Both the position numbers and the translations under genes were made by a program. From assembly GCA_035538335.1 (NCBI GenBank), contig DATLKN010000037.1, positions 25,447 through 89,446 of the forward strand: a DNA stretch of 64,000 bases, read 5' to 3'. The notes beneath the pieces were generated by a model. It did not search any database. It saw nothing but the letters and a program-made list of their open reading frames with translations, and was not told where the DNA came from. Positions 9,400 through 18,004 of the stretch are shown piece by piece. How positions within the stretch are numbered: the stretch's first letter is position 1; the number at the start of each line of letters is the position of its first letter. The stretch is from AP-15 sp035538335 (GTDB taxonomy: Bacteria > Pseudomonadota > Alphaproteobacteria > ATCC43930 > CGMCC-115725).

Positions 9400-9903
9400 T
9401 CAGCTGAAGTGGGGGGGGACGACGACAATGATCGCGGCCGCCGCGATGGCGAGCCCGTACGGCACGGAATTGCTTTCGAGGGCGCTGTCGGCCGGGCCGA
9501 GCGCGGCCCCGCGCAACGCCGAAAGCTGCATGCCGAGGGGCGTCAGCAGGAAGAGCGCCAGCACGCCGCCGAACAGGCCTGTCAGGATGACGAGTTGCGG
9601 CGTGCCGCCGGCGCCGCTCCACAAGACGGCCGCCGCCAGCAGCTTGACGTCGCCGCCGCCGATCAGCCCGCGCGCGAACAGGGCGGCGCCGATGGCGAAG
9701 ACCAGGGACGCGCAGCCGATGGCGGCCAGCAGCGGCAGCGGGGCGATCGGTGCCGGCCCGACGATCAGCTCGAGCGGCCACAACGCCAAGAGCGCCAGCA
9801 CCAGCGGGTTGGGGATGATCAGCCGCCGACAATCCTCGAACGCGGCCGTTATGATAACGCCCGCGAATCCGGCGACAGGCAGGAGATCGAGGAAGGGCCG
9901 CAT
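9400..9903 (-). CDS. cpaA: CpaA/TadV prepilin peptidase (locus 1)
   Basis: Short type IV prepilin peptidase of 167 aa with about six membrane helices. The two catalytic aspartates are in the usual places: AAFEDCRRLIIPN near residue 23 and RGLIGGGDVKLLAA near residue 95. It removes the leader of Flp and TadE/F-type pilins at the inner membrane. It is the first gene of the minus-strand Tad operon and starts at ATG 9903 behind a CGGAG ribosome site. A paralogue, cpaA2, is at 19963. Confidence 0.93.
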   Translation of the reverse strand: MRPFLDLLPVAGFAGVIITAAFEDCRRLIIPNPLVLALLALWPLELIVGPAPIAPLPLLAAIGCASLVFAIGAALFARGLIGGGDVKLLAAAVLWSGAGGTPQLVILTGLFGGVLALFLLTPLGMQLSALRGAALGPADSALESNSVPYGLAIAAAAIIVVVPPHFS

Positions 9904-10210
9904 TCAAAGGCTCCGTAGTGCAGATTCCGCGTGCCGTCGATCCTGCCCGCTATTGGTTAATGAAGGCATAACCGGGCCGGCGTCGCCGCGGCGGCCCATC
10001 CGGAGCGCGGCCGGGCTGTACCGGCGGCGCGCGGAATACCGAGACAGGCGGCCGGAGGCCCTGCTCGAAGGGGCGGCACCCGCCGCGGCCGCACCCGGGT
10101 CTGGGAAACGAGGGGCCAGGCGTGGATTGCCGTTCGGCGCAATCTGCGCTACCTAATCTTTAAAGCAATCGGCTCCTGGGCGGGCGCTTCCCTGTGCGCG
10201 GGCGAGCTTC
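9904..10210. promoter_or_regulatory. Divergent intergenic region between Tad locus 1 and a desaturase-family gene
   Basis: This 307-base gap lies between two divergently oriented genes and must hold the promoter of the cpaA-tadC operon. On the minus strand a TTAACC hexamer, like a CtrA half-site, sits about 50 bases before cpaA, but I see no second half-site. On the plus strand TAATCT at about 10154 could be a -10 box, without a convincing -35. No open frame here looks coding. Confidence 0.35.
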
Positions 10211-11047
10211 TTGACCTTCGTTGCGACCCTCGTCGGATTTTCCGGCGCCGCTCTTCTGATCGGCGGCCTTGTCGCCCTGCTGCTGCGCGCCGAGCAGTTC
10301 TTTCCGATCGAGAGCGGTCACCCGCGCGCCGAGGTGGTGCTCGACTACAAGCTCGTCTCGCTCAACGTTTTTCCTAATCTGCTGCTGTCGCCGGCGACGG
10401 GTGCCTGCGCGGCGCTCCTCGTCGCCGCCGCGGGCGGCGGCCTCATTCCGCTGCGCGCCGATGGCTGGTGGTTTCTGCTGTCGCTCGCGCTCTTCATCCT
10501 CGCCAACGACCTCTTCGCCTATTGGGTGCACCGCGCGCAGCACCGCATCCCGGCCCTTTGGGCGATGCATTCGCTGCATCACAGCGCCGAGGCCGTGACG
10601 CTGGTCACCGGCGCCCGGCATTTCTGGCTCGAGCAGATGACCCTCACCGCGTTTTTCCCGGTCGTCGCCATGTTGTTCAAGACGCCGCCAGCTGTGGTTA
10701 CCGCCGCGTCTTTTCTTTATTTTACCTTCGATAATTGCGCTCACTTGAACGTCAGGATTCCTCTTGGGAAATTCGCTATAATGTTAAATAATCCTCAGTT
10801 CCATCGGATACATCATTCGATCAAAGCAGAACATAACAATAAGAATTTCTGCAAAATGTTGCCGCTCATCGATTATTTGTTCGGCACGCTATGGGTGCCT
10901 GGCAAAGAGGAATTTCCGCCGACCGGCCTCGTCTCGCGCGAGAAGCCGCAAGGCCTCCTGGACGGCGCGCTGTGGCCGCTGCATCGCCGCCGGCTGCCGG
11001 CGGTTACCCGCACGCAGTTCGATCCAGCGCAGGGCGCGGCCGGCTGA
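10211..11047 (+). CDS. Sterol desaturase / fatty acid hydroxylase family membrane protein
   Basis: Di-iron membrane oxygenase family, 278 aa. Histidine clusters: WVHRAQH near residue 115, MHSLHHSAE near 127 and HRIHHSIKAEH near 200. Hydrophobic segments lie before and between them. The substrate is unknown. The enzyme is closely similar to the paralogue at 21122 (shared stretches include LRADGWWFL, HFWLE and NNP-HRIHHS). I kept the TTG at 10211 because no in-frame ATG or GTG lies upstream near a ribosome site. Bases about 10730-10870 use strikingly AT-rich codons compared with the rest of the gene, although the protein there is the conserved part. Confidence 0.82.
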   Translation: MTFVATLVGFSGAALLIGGLVALLLRAEQFFPIESGHPRAEVVLDYKLVSLNVFPNLLLSPATGACAALLVAAAGGGLIPLRADGWWFLLSLALFILANDLFAYWVHRAQHRIPALWAMHSLHHSAEAVTLVTGARHFWLEQMTLTAFFPVVAMLFKTPPAVVTAASFLYFTFDNCAHLNVRIPLGKFAIMLNNPQFHRIHHSIKAEHNNKNFCKMLPLIDYLFGTLWVPGKEEFPPTGLVSREKPQGLLDGALWPLHRRRLPAVTRTQFDPAQGAAG

Positions 11048-11399
11048 GTTCGTAAAATATTAAAGAGGGCGAACAAACGGGAAAACTGGAGGAAAGACCC
11101 GTTGCCGCCATTGCGGTGTTTCGCTCTGCGGCTGCGCCGGAACCGCCGTATCGAGACTGCCGCAGGATGCGCGCGGCCTTGCCGGAAGGGAACGATGGAA
11201 TCTACAGCCTGGCGAAGCCTGTTGCTCGCGCTTAAGTCGCCAGGACAGCACGCCATCTCGCCGAAAGGACTTGAGTTCCCTGGTGTTTGTGATAAAAAAG
11301 GGGCAAATTCGACGAATTTCGGGCCGGGCGGAAGCCTAGCCTCGAAACTGGAAGGCATCCTCGGGTCTTAGGAAGTCTTTTAAAGCGGAGGGTTTTGCG
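11048..11399. promoter_or_regulatory. Leader region of the flp pilin genes of Tad locus 2
   Basis: This 352-base gap precedes the first flp gene. It should hold the promoter of Tad locus 2, since everything from 11400 to 27293 runs in one direction. Moderately AT-rich runs are visible (11053-11065 and the GTGATAAAAAAG run near 11290), and a good ribosome site (GCGGAGGG) is just before 11400. The open frames across it (for example 11102-11371) have Arg-rich compositions typical of non-coding GC-rich frames, so I call none of them. Confidence 0.35.
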
Positions 11400-11582
11400 A
11401 TGGTTAAGATCGTACGGCGGCTCGTAAAGGACCGATCGGGTTCGAACGCCCTCGAATATGGGTTGATCGTGGCTCTCGTGTCGCTGGCCGTCGTCGCCGG
11501 CGCGGCGGTGGCCGGGACCGACCTCGGCGCGATGTTCGACGCGATCGGCGCCAAGATCACGAGCGTTACGGCCGGCCTCTGA
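11400..11582 (+). CDS. flp: Flp-type pilin 1
   Basis: Prepilin of 60 aa. The short basic leader MVKIVRRLVKDRSGS is followed by the Flp core NALEYGLIVALVSLAVVAG, with the conserved Glu-Tyr pair at the start of the hydrophobic helix. CpaA would cleave just before this helix. The ATG at 11400 follows GGAGG at good spacing. It pairs with a second flp gene 92 bases downstream whose helix segment is identical in sequence, evidence of tandem duplication. Confidence 0.92.
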   Translation: MVKIVRRLVKDRSGSNALEYGLIVALVSLAVVAGAAVAGTDLGAMFDAIGAKITSVTAGL

Positions 11583-11673
11583 CGGCCGCGCCCTAAACGC
11601 GTCGCCCGCTGTCGGGCGTCGCCACGCGACCCCAGCCCACTTCCGGGCTGGCGGTGCTCGGAAGGAGATATAC

Positions 11674-11856
11674 GTGTTGCACTCTTTGAAATATTTCCTC
11701 GGTGATCGCTCTGGCTCGAACGCGCTCGAATACGGGCTGATCGTCGCCCTCGTCTCGCTCGCCGTCGTCGCCGGCGCAGCGGTGGCCGGGACTGACCTCG
11801 GTGCACTGTTCACCGCGATCGGCGACAAACTGACGAGCATTACCGCAGGCATATAG
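11674..11856 (+). CDS. flp: Flp-type pilin 2
   Basis: Prepilin of 60 aa, starting with GTG at 11674 behind a very strong ribosome site (GGAAGGAGATATAC). It shares DRSGSNALEYGLIVALVSLA and most of the C-terminus with pilin 1, but differs in the leader (MLHSLKYFLG) and in a few tail positions. It is probably a major or alternative pilin of Tad locus 2. The strong ribosome site suggests high expression. Confidence 0.92.
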   Translation: MLHSLKYFLGDRSGSNALEYGLIVALVSLAVVAGAAVAGTDLGALFTAIGDKLTSITAGI

Positions 11857-11876
11857 CAAGGCTTGCGACTGCGGCC

Positions 11877-11902
11877 CGGCGCCGGCCGCAAAACCGGCGC
11901 CG
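11877..11902 (+). other. GC-rich hairpin between flp2 and cpaB2
   Basis: A perfect 9-bp stem (CGGCGCCGG with CCGGCGCCG) and an 8-base loop lie 20 bases after the flp2 stop. No T-tract follows, so it is not a classical terminator. It may protect the pilin mRNA 3' end or limit read-through into the assembly genes. This role is inferred from position only. Confidence 0.45.
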
Positions 11903-11938
11903 CCGCGGGTGTAAGCCCGCCATTCGGAGGGCTTGTCG

Positions 11939-12724
11939 ATGAGGGCACGCGGCCTGGTGCTTCTCGCGATTTCCTTGATTCTCGGGCTGGTGGCGCTCTA
12001 CGCCGTGCGCGGCGCGCGAGGCCCGCAAACGGCCGCCGCAGTTGCGGCGGGCCCCAGCGTCGTCGTGGCCAAGACGGCGCTGCATTTCGGCGATCCGATC
12101 ACGCCGAACGATCTCGAACTCGTGCACTGGCCGTCGAAAGCGGTGCCGCCGGGCGCTTTCAAGGAGATCGAACAGATCTGCGAGAAAGGTCACGAGCGCG
12201 TCGCGCTGGGCGCGATCGAGCCGGGCGAGCCGGTGTTGGCGGGCAAGGTCTCGGGGCCCAACGGCCGGGCGTCGCTGTCGAGCATCATCGGCAAGAACAT
12301 GCTGGCGGTGACGTTGCGCGTCAATGACGCGACCGGGGTCGCCGGGTTCGTCCTGCCGAACGATCGTGTCGATGTGCTGTTGACCCGCACCGAGGACAAG
12401 AACAATCCGCAGACCGTCATTTTGTTGCAGAATGTAAAGGTGCTCGGCGTCGATCAGGTGGCCAACGACCCGAAGCTCAACAAGCCGATCGTCGCCAAGG
12501 CGGTGACGCTCGAGGTCTCGCCGGACGATGCGCAAAAGCTGACGCTCGGCGTCCAGGTCGGCAGCTTGAGCCTGGCGCTGCGCAACGTCGCCGATGCCCG
12601 GCAAGTGCCGAGCCACCCGTTCTCGCTCAACGATCTGCGGCCGGCTCCGGTCGACGGCAAGAAAGAGGCGCCGGCGTCAATCACCGTTACGGTGCTGCGC
12701 GGCGCGGGCGGTCCCGCCAAGTGA
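11939..12724 (+). CDS. cpaB: CpaB/RcpC pilus assembly protein (locus 2)
   Basis: Periplasmic Tad component of 261 aa. The membrane anchor (LVLLAISLILGLVALYAV) is followed by a SAF domain (VVVAKTALHFGDPITPNDLELV) and the CpaB domain (AVTLRVNDATGVAGFVLPNDRVDVLL). I chose the ATG at 11939, which follows CGGAGGG. The TTG two codons earlier is less likely. Locus 2 has this gene but no secretin gene next to it, unlike locus 1. Confidence 0.92.
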   Translation: MRARGLVLLAISLILGLVALYAVRGARGPQTAAAVAAGPSVVVAKTALHFGDPITPNDLELVHWPSKAVPPGAFKEIEQICEKGHERVALGAIEPGEPVLAGKVSGPNGRASLSSIIGKNMLAVTLRVNDATGVAGFVLPNDRVDVLLTRTEDKNNPQTVILLQNVKVLGVDQVANDPKLNKPIVAKAVTLEVSPDDAQKLTLGVQVGSLSLALRNVADARQVPSHPFSLNDLRPAPVDGKKEAPASITVTVLRGAGGPAK

Positions 12725-12742
12725 GCGAGCCGGGTGCGTTGC

Positions 12743-14125
12743 ATGATAGGGCACAACGATCCGCCCTCCCGAAAAGGTTCGAGCGGCACGCCAGCGTCTG
12801 ACTGCCGCGCACTGCTCGACCGGTTCCTTGCATGCCCGGCCGCATGGCTCAGCCGCGGCAGGCGGCGGGCCGGCAGCGTCGCCATCGTCACCGCCATCGC
12901 GTTTCCGGTGATGATCGGCTTCGTCGGCCTCACGATCGAGGTCGGCATGTGGCTTCTGGTCAAGCGCGCGATGCAGGGGGCGGCCGATGTCGCGTCCTAC
13001 AGCGGCGCGGTCGCCTTGCTGAACGGCAGCCCGAATTTCACTGCCCAGGCGATCGCCGTCGCAGCCCAGAACGGCTATGCCAACGGCGCCGACAACATCA
13101 CCGTCACGGTCAACAACCCGCCGCAGTTCGGCCGCCTCGCCGGCAATCCGAACGGTGTCGAGGTGATCATTCAGCAGCCGCAACCGCGGATGATATCGGC
13201 ACTGCTGCCCGGCACGAGCGTGACCACCGTCGCGGCCCGATCGGTGACGGCGCCGACCGTGGGGGGCGACATCCTGCTGGCGCTCGATTCGAATGTCACT
13301 GATGTCGGCATCAACGCACAGGGCAACGGCACGGTAACGCTGCAGAATGCCGGCTTTATCGACAACGCCTCGCTGAACATCCAGGGCAGCGGCACGGTCA
13401 ATGCGGCAGCGGGCTCCATGCGCGGCTCCGTCACGCTGCAAGGCGGCGCCGGCGCCGTGCTCAACCCGGCGGACCCCTACATTTTCAGCAGGCCGGTTCC
13501 CGACCCTTATGCGAACCGCCCGCTGCCGACACCGGCCCCCTGCACGGCGGCCAACACCGGGATTTCGTACAAAAGCACGACGCAGAACATAAACCCCGGC
13601 ACCTATTGCGGCGGGCTGTTGTTCGACAGTAATGCGAACATCACGCTGAACCCCGGCGTCTACATCATTTACGGCGGCGTATTCAACGTGCGCTCGAACG
13701 CCGCCATCAGCGGCAACGGCGTGACCATCGTCTTGACCGGCAGCACCGGCGACGGTTTCCACCCAAATGATTACGCGACCGCCAACGTGTCGAGCACCGG
13801 CAGCTTCAACCTCATCGCACCATCTGCCGCGCCGCCGGGCTGCCCCGGCTGCACCGGCCTGGCCTTCTTTCAGGACCGCAACGCGCCCCTCAATCCATTG
13901 GGAGCCTCCTCGCTCGGCGGCAACGGCAGCTTGAGTATCACCGGGGCGTTGGATTTTCCGGCGCAACAGCTGACCTACAACGGCAACGGCGGCAGCGGCT
14001 CGGCGTGCACGCAGATCGTCGCCTACCAGGTCGTGCTGCAGGGCAACGGCTCGTTGCAAGACAACTGCGCCGGCACCGGCGTCGCTCAAATCATCGGTCC
14101 CGGACAGATCTCGGTGTTCGAATGA
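12743..14125 (+). CDS. tadG: TadG-like protein with a repetitive beta-rich body
   Basis: Protein of about 460 aa. The N-terminal Tad segment is RRRAGSVAIVTAIAFPVMIGFVGLTIEVG (membrane helix around residues 45-70), then AMQGAADVASYSGAVALL as in TadG-type pseudopilins. The remainder is rich in Asn, Gly and Thr, with short repeats such as GNGTVTLQN, GSGTVNAAAGS and SNANITLNPGVYIIYGGVF. This pattern suggests a right-handed beta-helix or adhesin-like stalk. A few cysteine pairs (GCPGCTG) are present. A GTG at 12734 is an alternative start. The stop overlaps the next gene as ATGA. Confidence 0.78.
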   Translation: MIGHNDPPSRKGSSGTPASDCRALLDRFLACPAAWLSRGRRRAGSVAIVTAIAFPVMIGFVGLTIEVGMWLLVKRAMQGAADVASYSGAVALLNGSPNFTAQAIAVAAQNGYANGADNITVTVNNPPQFGRLAGNPNGVEVIIQQPQPRMISALLPGTSVTTVAARSVTAPTVGGDILLALDSNVTDVGINAQGNGTVTLQNAGFIDNASLNIQGSGTVNAAAGSMRGSVTLQGGAGAVLNPADPYIFSRPVPDPYANRPLPTPAPCTAANTGISYKSTTQNINPGTYCGGLLFDSNANITLNPGVYIIYGGVFNVRSNAAISGNGVTIVLTGSTGDGFHPNDYATANVSSTGSFNLIAPSAAPPGCPGCTGLAFFQDRNAPLNPLGASSLGGNGSLSITGALDFPAQQLTYNGNGGSGSACTQIVAYQVVLQGNGSLQDNCAGTGVAQIIGPGQISVFE

Positions 14126-14628
14126 CCGCCCGCGACCGACGGCGCGCAACCGGCTGGCGTGCCGTATTGCGCCGCCTGTTGCGTCACGTCGGCGGCAATG
14201 TCGCCGCCGAGATGGGGATCGTCGCCATCCTGCTGACCACGCTGATTTCCGGAACCCTCGAATTCGGCATGATCATTTTTCAGATCATGGAGGTCAACAA
14301 CGCCGCCGAGAACGGCGCGGCCTATGCGGCGATCAACGGCTTCAACTGCCCCGGAAACCCAGGCACGCCGCAATGCATCCAGACCGCGGTTACATCGGCG
14401 ACCGGGCTGCAAAACGTCGCGGCGACGCCGGCGCCGAGCACCTTTTGCGGTTGCCCCGCGACGAGCGGGATAGCCGCTGCGAGCTGCACCGCGACCTGCT
14501 CAAACGGCGACCAGGCAGGGATCTATGTCACCGTTAATGCGCAGTACAGCTTCGTCTTCGGGCGATACGCCAAGCTGCTCGGCGTCCCCGACCCGCTCAC
14601 CGCGGCCTCGACAGTCCGCGTCCAATAG
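14122..14628 (+). CDS. tadE: TadE-family pseudopilin
   Basis: Minor pilin-like protein of 168 aa. A basic N-terminus precedes the TadE core GNVAAEMGIVAILLTTLISG with its conserved Glu near residue 29, then TLEFGMIIFQIMEVNNAAENGA. The C-terminal part is predicted extracytoplasmic and holds several cysteines (FNCPGNPGTPQC, FCGCP, SCTATC). It is translationally coupled to the tadG-like gene by ATGA, and another TadE-like gene follows after 4 bases. Confidence 0.85.
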   Translation: MTARDRRRATGWRAVLRRLLRHVGGNVAAEMGIVAILLTTLISGTLEFGMIIFQIMEVNNAAENGAAYAAINGFNCPGNPGTPQCIQTAVTSATGLQNVAATPAPSTFCGCPATSGIAAASCTATCSNGDQAGIYVTVNAQYSFVFGRYAKLLGVPDPLTAASTVRVQ

Positions 14629-14632
14629 CGCA

Positions 14633-15070
14633 ATGAAGAACCTGGCTGCACCGATCATTTATCTACTGCGGCACTGCGGCGTGCTGCGCGACCGGCGCGG
14701 CGGGCCGGCGGTCGAGATGGCGTTCGTGCTGCCGTTCCTGATCGCCATGGTGCTCGCCGTCATCGAAACCGGGCGCCTGTTGTGGACGGTGACGGTGCTG
14801 CAGTTCGCCGTCGAGCAGGCGGCGCGCTGTGCCGTCGTCGACAGCGCTGCATGCGGCGGCACCGGCACCAACACGGCGCAGTGCAATGCCGCGGGATGGG
14901 CGCTGGGGCTCGGCCTCGGGTGCGGCGATTTCACGCTCGCCAGCTGCGCGAACGGGGCCGGCAAGGAGGTGTCGATCAGCTACACGTTTCAGTCGGTGGC
15001 GCTGGAGATATTGCCGGGCGGCAAGTTCTTCACCGTCAATCTCAACGCCGGCTCCTGCTACCCGGTCTGA
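14633..15070 (+). CDS. TadE/TadF-family pseudopilin
   Basis: Minor pilin-like protein of 145 aa with the TadE-type helix GGPAVEMAFVLPFLIAMVLA near residues 20-45, followed by VIETGRLLWTVTVLQFAVEQAARCA. Cysteines in the extracytoplasmic part probably form disulphides. I chose the ATG at 14633; the longer open frame reads through the 3' end of the preceding gene. It is probably the TadF counterpart, but E and F forms cannot be told apart with confidence here. Confidence 0.82.
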   Translation: MKNLAAPIIYLLRHCGVLRDRRGGPAVEMAFVLPFLIAMVLAVIETGRLLWTVTVLQFAVEQAARCAVVDSAACGGTGTNTAQCNAAGWALGLGLGCGDFTLASCANGAGKEVSISYTFQSVALEILPGGKFFTVNLNAGSCYPV

Positions 15071-15207
15071 GCCGAGCGATGCGGCCTCGGATCGCGAGTC
15101 TCGCTGCGGCGCCGCCGCGGCATCGCGAGAAGCGCGGCTGGACGCCGCGCCGAGGATGGCGCTATTGTTCGCATCCCGTTGGTCTTGAGGCCGGGATCGG
15201 GTTGAAC

Positions 15208-16464
15208 ATGGCGGATTCGTCCGCGATTTCCGAGACACACGGACGCAGCGACGCCGGCGAGCCGGGGGCGGCGTCTTCGCCTGCGGGCCAGCCTGCCCTC
15301 GTCGCCGCCCTGCTCAAGAGCGCCGAGGCGGAGCAGGCCCTCAAGGAGGCGATCGGCGCCGGCCAAAGCGGCGCGCGGTTGCACACCGCGGTCGTTCCGC
15401 GGCTCGAACTCGCCGGACTCTACGGCCTCGAGGGCGACATCGTCTTCGTCGAGGTCGAGGTCGGCGATCCGCAGGAGATGCAGGTATTGGCCGAGTTCGT
15501 CGCCGACCGGGCGACGGCGCCGGTCGTCGTCACCTCGCCGCGGCTCGACTTCGCCGCGATGCGCGAGTTCATGCATATCGGCGTGCACGACGTGGTTCCG
15601 CAACCGCTCGACCCGGCGGAACTGGCCGAGGCGTTGCGCCAGGCGATGGCGCGCCGGCCGGCCGCGGCCCCGAAGGCGAGCGGCGAGCGCGGTCTCGTCA
15701 TCAGCTTCATCTCGAGCGGCGGCGGGGTCGGGTGCACCAGCCTCGTCGTCCAGGGCGCCTGCGCGCTCGCCCGCCGCAAGGGGATGGAGCGGCTGTGCGT
15801 GCTCGATTTCGACATTCAATTCGGCTGCGCCTCGCTGTTCCTCGATACCGAGCCGAAAAGCAGCGTCATGGATCTGATCCAGTCGCCCGAGCGGCTCGAC
15901 GGCACCCTGCTGCGGGGCGCCATGGTGCGCGCGCACGAGCGCTTCGATCTGCTGGGATCGCCGGCCTCCGTCTATCCGGTCGACAGCATAGACCCGGCGG
16001 CGATCATCGCCACGATTGCCACCGCAAGCCGGGAATACACGCACACGCTGATCGACCTGCCGCTGCTCTGGGCGCATTGGACGCATGCCGTGCTGCGCGC
16101 CTCGAGCGCCATTGTCCTCATCGTGCAATTGAACGTGCCGTCATTGCGGCAAGGGCGCCGTCAGCTCGACATGCTGCGCCAGGAGGAGCTCGACGACGTG
16201 CCGGTGATCGTCGTCGCGAACCGCGTCTCGAGCGGTTTTTTCGGCCGCGGCGGCGTGTCGCTGAAGGCGGCCGAGAAGGCGCTCGGACGCAAGGTCGATC
16301 ACGTCGTTCCGGAGAGCCCGGCGATAAGGGCCGCCGCTGAGGCCGGGGTGCCGCTCAACGAAGCGAGCGGCGGCCGCTCGGCCGAGAAGAAGCTCGTGCA
16401 GGTCATGGAGGCGATCATCCGCGCCGCGCAGCCCGCGTCGGCCGCGGTACAGCCGGGAGGCTAG
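15208..16464 (+). CDS. cpaE: CpaE/TadZ pilus localisation ATPase (locus 2)
   Basis: Protein of 418 aa with a degenerate receiver-like N-terminal half (VFVEVEVGDPQEM, MHIGVHDVVPQPLDPAELAE) and a MinD-like C-terminal half. The P-loop is unusual, SSGGGVGCTSLV near residue 170, with Cys where CpaE of locus 1 has Thr. LCVLDFDIQFGCASLFLDTE follows. The ATG at 15208 is taken as start; the 137 bases before it after tadE/F hold no other gene. It ends one base before cpaF2. Confidence 0.88.
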   Translation: MADSSAISETHGRSDAGEPGAASSPAGQPALVAALLKSAEAEQALKEAIGAGQSGARLHTAVVPRLELAGLYGLEGDIVFVEVEVGDPQEMQVLAEFVADRATAPVVVTSPRLDFAAMREFMHIGVHDVVPQPLDPAELAEALRQAMARRPAAAPKASGERGLVISFISSGGGVGCTSLVVQGACALARRKGMERLCVLDFDIQFGCASLFLDTEPKSSVMDLIQSPERLDGTLLRGAMVRAHERFDLLGSPASVYPVDSIDPAAIIATIATASREYTHTLIDLPLLWAHWTHAVLRASSAIVLIVQLNVPSLRQGRRQLDMLRQEELDDVPVIVVANRVSSGFFGRGGVSLKAAEKALGRKVDHVVPESPAIRAAAEAGVPLNEASGGRSAEKKLVQVMEAIIRAAQPASAAVQPGG

Positions 16465-16465
16465 C

Positions 16466-17863
16466 ATGTTTGGCGTCCGCACGATCAAGAAGCCCGATGC
16501 CGCTCCCGAGCCGGCGGCGCGGCCGCTCGCGCCGGCGGCGCCGCGCGCCGCCGAGATCTCGCCACTTCCGCCCCTGCCGGTCATTGTCGAGCCGAATTTT
16601 CTCGATCTGAAGGTCCGCCTGCATCAGCAGCTGCTCGGCGAGATCAACCTCTCCGTCATCGAGCGTATGCCGCGCGAGCAGTTCATGGGCGAAGTCGGCA
16701 ATATCATCCGCGAGCTGCTGACGAAGGAAGCAACCCCGCTCAACGAGCGCGAGCGCACCCAGCTGGTCGCCGATGTGCTCGACGAGATACTCGGTCTCGG
16801 GCCGCTCGAACCGTTGCTCAAGGACGACACGATCTCCGACATTCTCGTCAATACCCACAATCAGATCTATGTCGAGCGGCGCGGCCAGCTCGACATCACC
16901 CCGGTCCAGTTCAAGGACGAGCAGCACCTGCTGCGCGTCATCAACAAGATGGTCACCGCCGTCGGCCGCCACATCGACGAGGCGCATCCGCTGGTCGACG
17001 CCCGGCTCGCCGACGGCTCGCGGATCAATGCGGTGGTGGCACCGATCGCGGTCGACGGCCCGCTGTTGTCGATCCGGAAATTCGCCAAGGTCCCGATGGA
17101 CCTCGAGCGGCTCGTCCGCTTCGGCGCGCTGACCCCGAAGATCAAGGAATTGATCGAAGCGATGGTCAAGGCGCGGATGTCGATCCTCGTTTCGGGCGGC
17201 ACCGGCTCGGGCAAGACCTCGATGCTCAACGCCATGTCGCAGGCGATCGACCCGCGCGAGCGCATCGTCACGATCGAGGACGCCGCCGAGCTGCAACTGC
17301 AGCAGCCGCATGTCGCGCGCATGGAGACGCGCCCGCCCAATGCCGAGGGCAAGGGCGAGATTACCCAGCGCGATCTGATCAAGAATGCGCTGCGCATGCG
17401 CCCCGACCGCATCATCCTCGGCGAGGTGCGGGCGGGCGAAGCGTTCGACATGCTGCAGGCGATGAACACCGGCCACGACGGCTCGATGTCGACGATTCAC
17501 GCCAACACGCCGCGCGACGCCATCTCCCGCCTCGAGCAGATGATCGGCATGGCCGGCCTCGACATGTCGCCGCGCACGATCCGCATGCAGATCGCCTCTG
17601 CGATCCATGCCGTCATCCAGCTCGGGCGCCTGTCGGACGGCACGCGGCGGCTGCTCAGCATTCAGGAACTCGCCGGCATGGAAGGCGAGATCGTGACGAT
17701 GAACGAGGTCTTCCGATACGTGCGCACCGGGATCGACGAGGAAGGCAAGGTGATCGGCAGCTTCCAGGCGACCGGCATCCGGCCGAAATTCATGCAACAG
17801 CTCGAAACGCGCGGCCTCAAGCTCTCGGCCGACATCTTCGACCCCAGCCGCCCTCTCGATTGA
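16466..17863 (+). CDS. cpaF: CpaF/TadA secretion ATPase (locus 2)
   Basis: Secretion ATPase of 465 aa, about 120 residues shorter than the locus 1 copy at the N-terminus. Walker A SGGTGSGKTSMLNAMSQA is near residue 245, EDAAELQLQQPHVARMETRP near 275, Walker B RIILGEVRAGEAFDML near 315, then TGHDGSMSTIHANTP. These core motifs are almost identical to those of cpaF in locus 1. The ATG follows CGGGAGG. It energises assembly of the locus 2 pilus. Confidence 0.95.
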   Translation: MFGVRTIKKPDAAPEPAARPLAPAAPRAAEISPLPPLPVIVEPNFLDLKVRLHQQLLGEINLSVIERMPREQFMGEVGNIIRELLTKEATPLNERERTQLVADVLDEILGLGPLEPLLKDDTISDILVNTHNQIYVERRGQLDITPVQFKDEQHLLRVINKMVTAVGRHIDEAHPLVDARLADGSRINAVVAPIAVDGPLLSIRKFAKVPMDLERLVRFGALTPKIKELIEAMVKARMSILVSGGTGSGKTSMLNAMSQAIDPRERIVTIEDAAELQLQQPHVARMETRPPNAEGKGEITQRDLIKNALRMRPDRIILGEVRAGEAFDMLQAMNTGHDGSMSTIHANTPRDAISRLEQMIGMAGLDMSPRTIRMQIASAIHAVIQLGRLSDGTRRLLSIQELAGMEGEIVTMNEVFRYVRTGIDEEGKVIGSFQATGIRPKFMQQLETRGLKLSADIFDPSRPLD

Positions 17864-17888
17864 GGAGGTGACCTTTCCCACGCGCCTC

Positions 17889-17940
17889 GCCCCCTCCCAT
17901 TCACTCTCCCGCCAGCGGGGGAGGGTTAGGGTGGGGGCTC
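17889..17940. repeat. Intergenic palindromic repeat, CTCTCCCGCCAGCGGGGGAG type
   Basis: A short imperfect palindrome (CTCTCCCGCCAGCGGGGGAG plus flanking CCCTCCC/GGGTTAGGG) sits between cpaF2 and tadB2. Related sequences recur at 34096, 35728 and 50871 in this window, always between genes. It is a dispersed repeat of the type common in alphaproteobacterial genomes. Confidence 0.6.
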
Positions 17941-18004
17941 GGCTAGGCTACGGAGCGGCGTCTGACGCAGGTGCGCGTGTGCGGCTACTGAAGAGAGGAT
18001 CTTG

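Noticed and set aside
11210..11235. Sigma-54-like promoter CTGGCGAAGCCTGTTGCT before the flp genes
   Set aside because: The GG and GC elements are one base too far apart for a sigma-54 site, and the site is about 165 bases from the first gene.
11662..11673. AAGGAGATATAC before flp2 looks like an expression-vector ribosome site
   Set aside because: The flanks are continuous native sequence encoding two homologous pilins, so vector contamination is not needed to explain a strong natural ribosome site.
11232..11948. Minus-strand open frame of 238 aa across the flp genes
   Set aside because: It is the antisense of two certain pilin genes and contains internal duplications only because the pilins are duplicated.
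15071..15207. N-terminal extension of CpaE2 or an extra small gene between tadE/F and cpaE2
   Set aside because: The upstream frame is Arg/Ala-rich and reads through tadE/F in another frame. Family alignment begins near the ATG at 15208.
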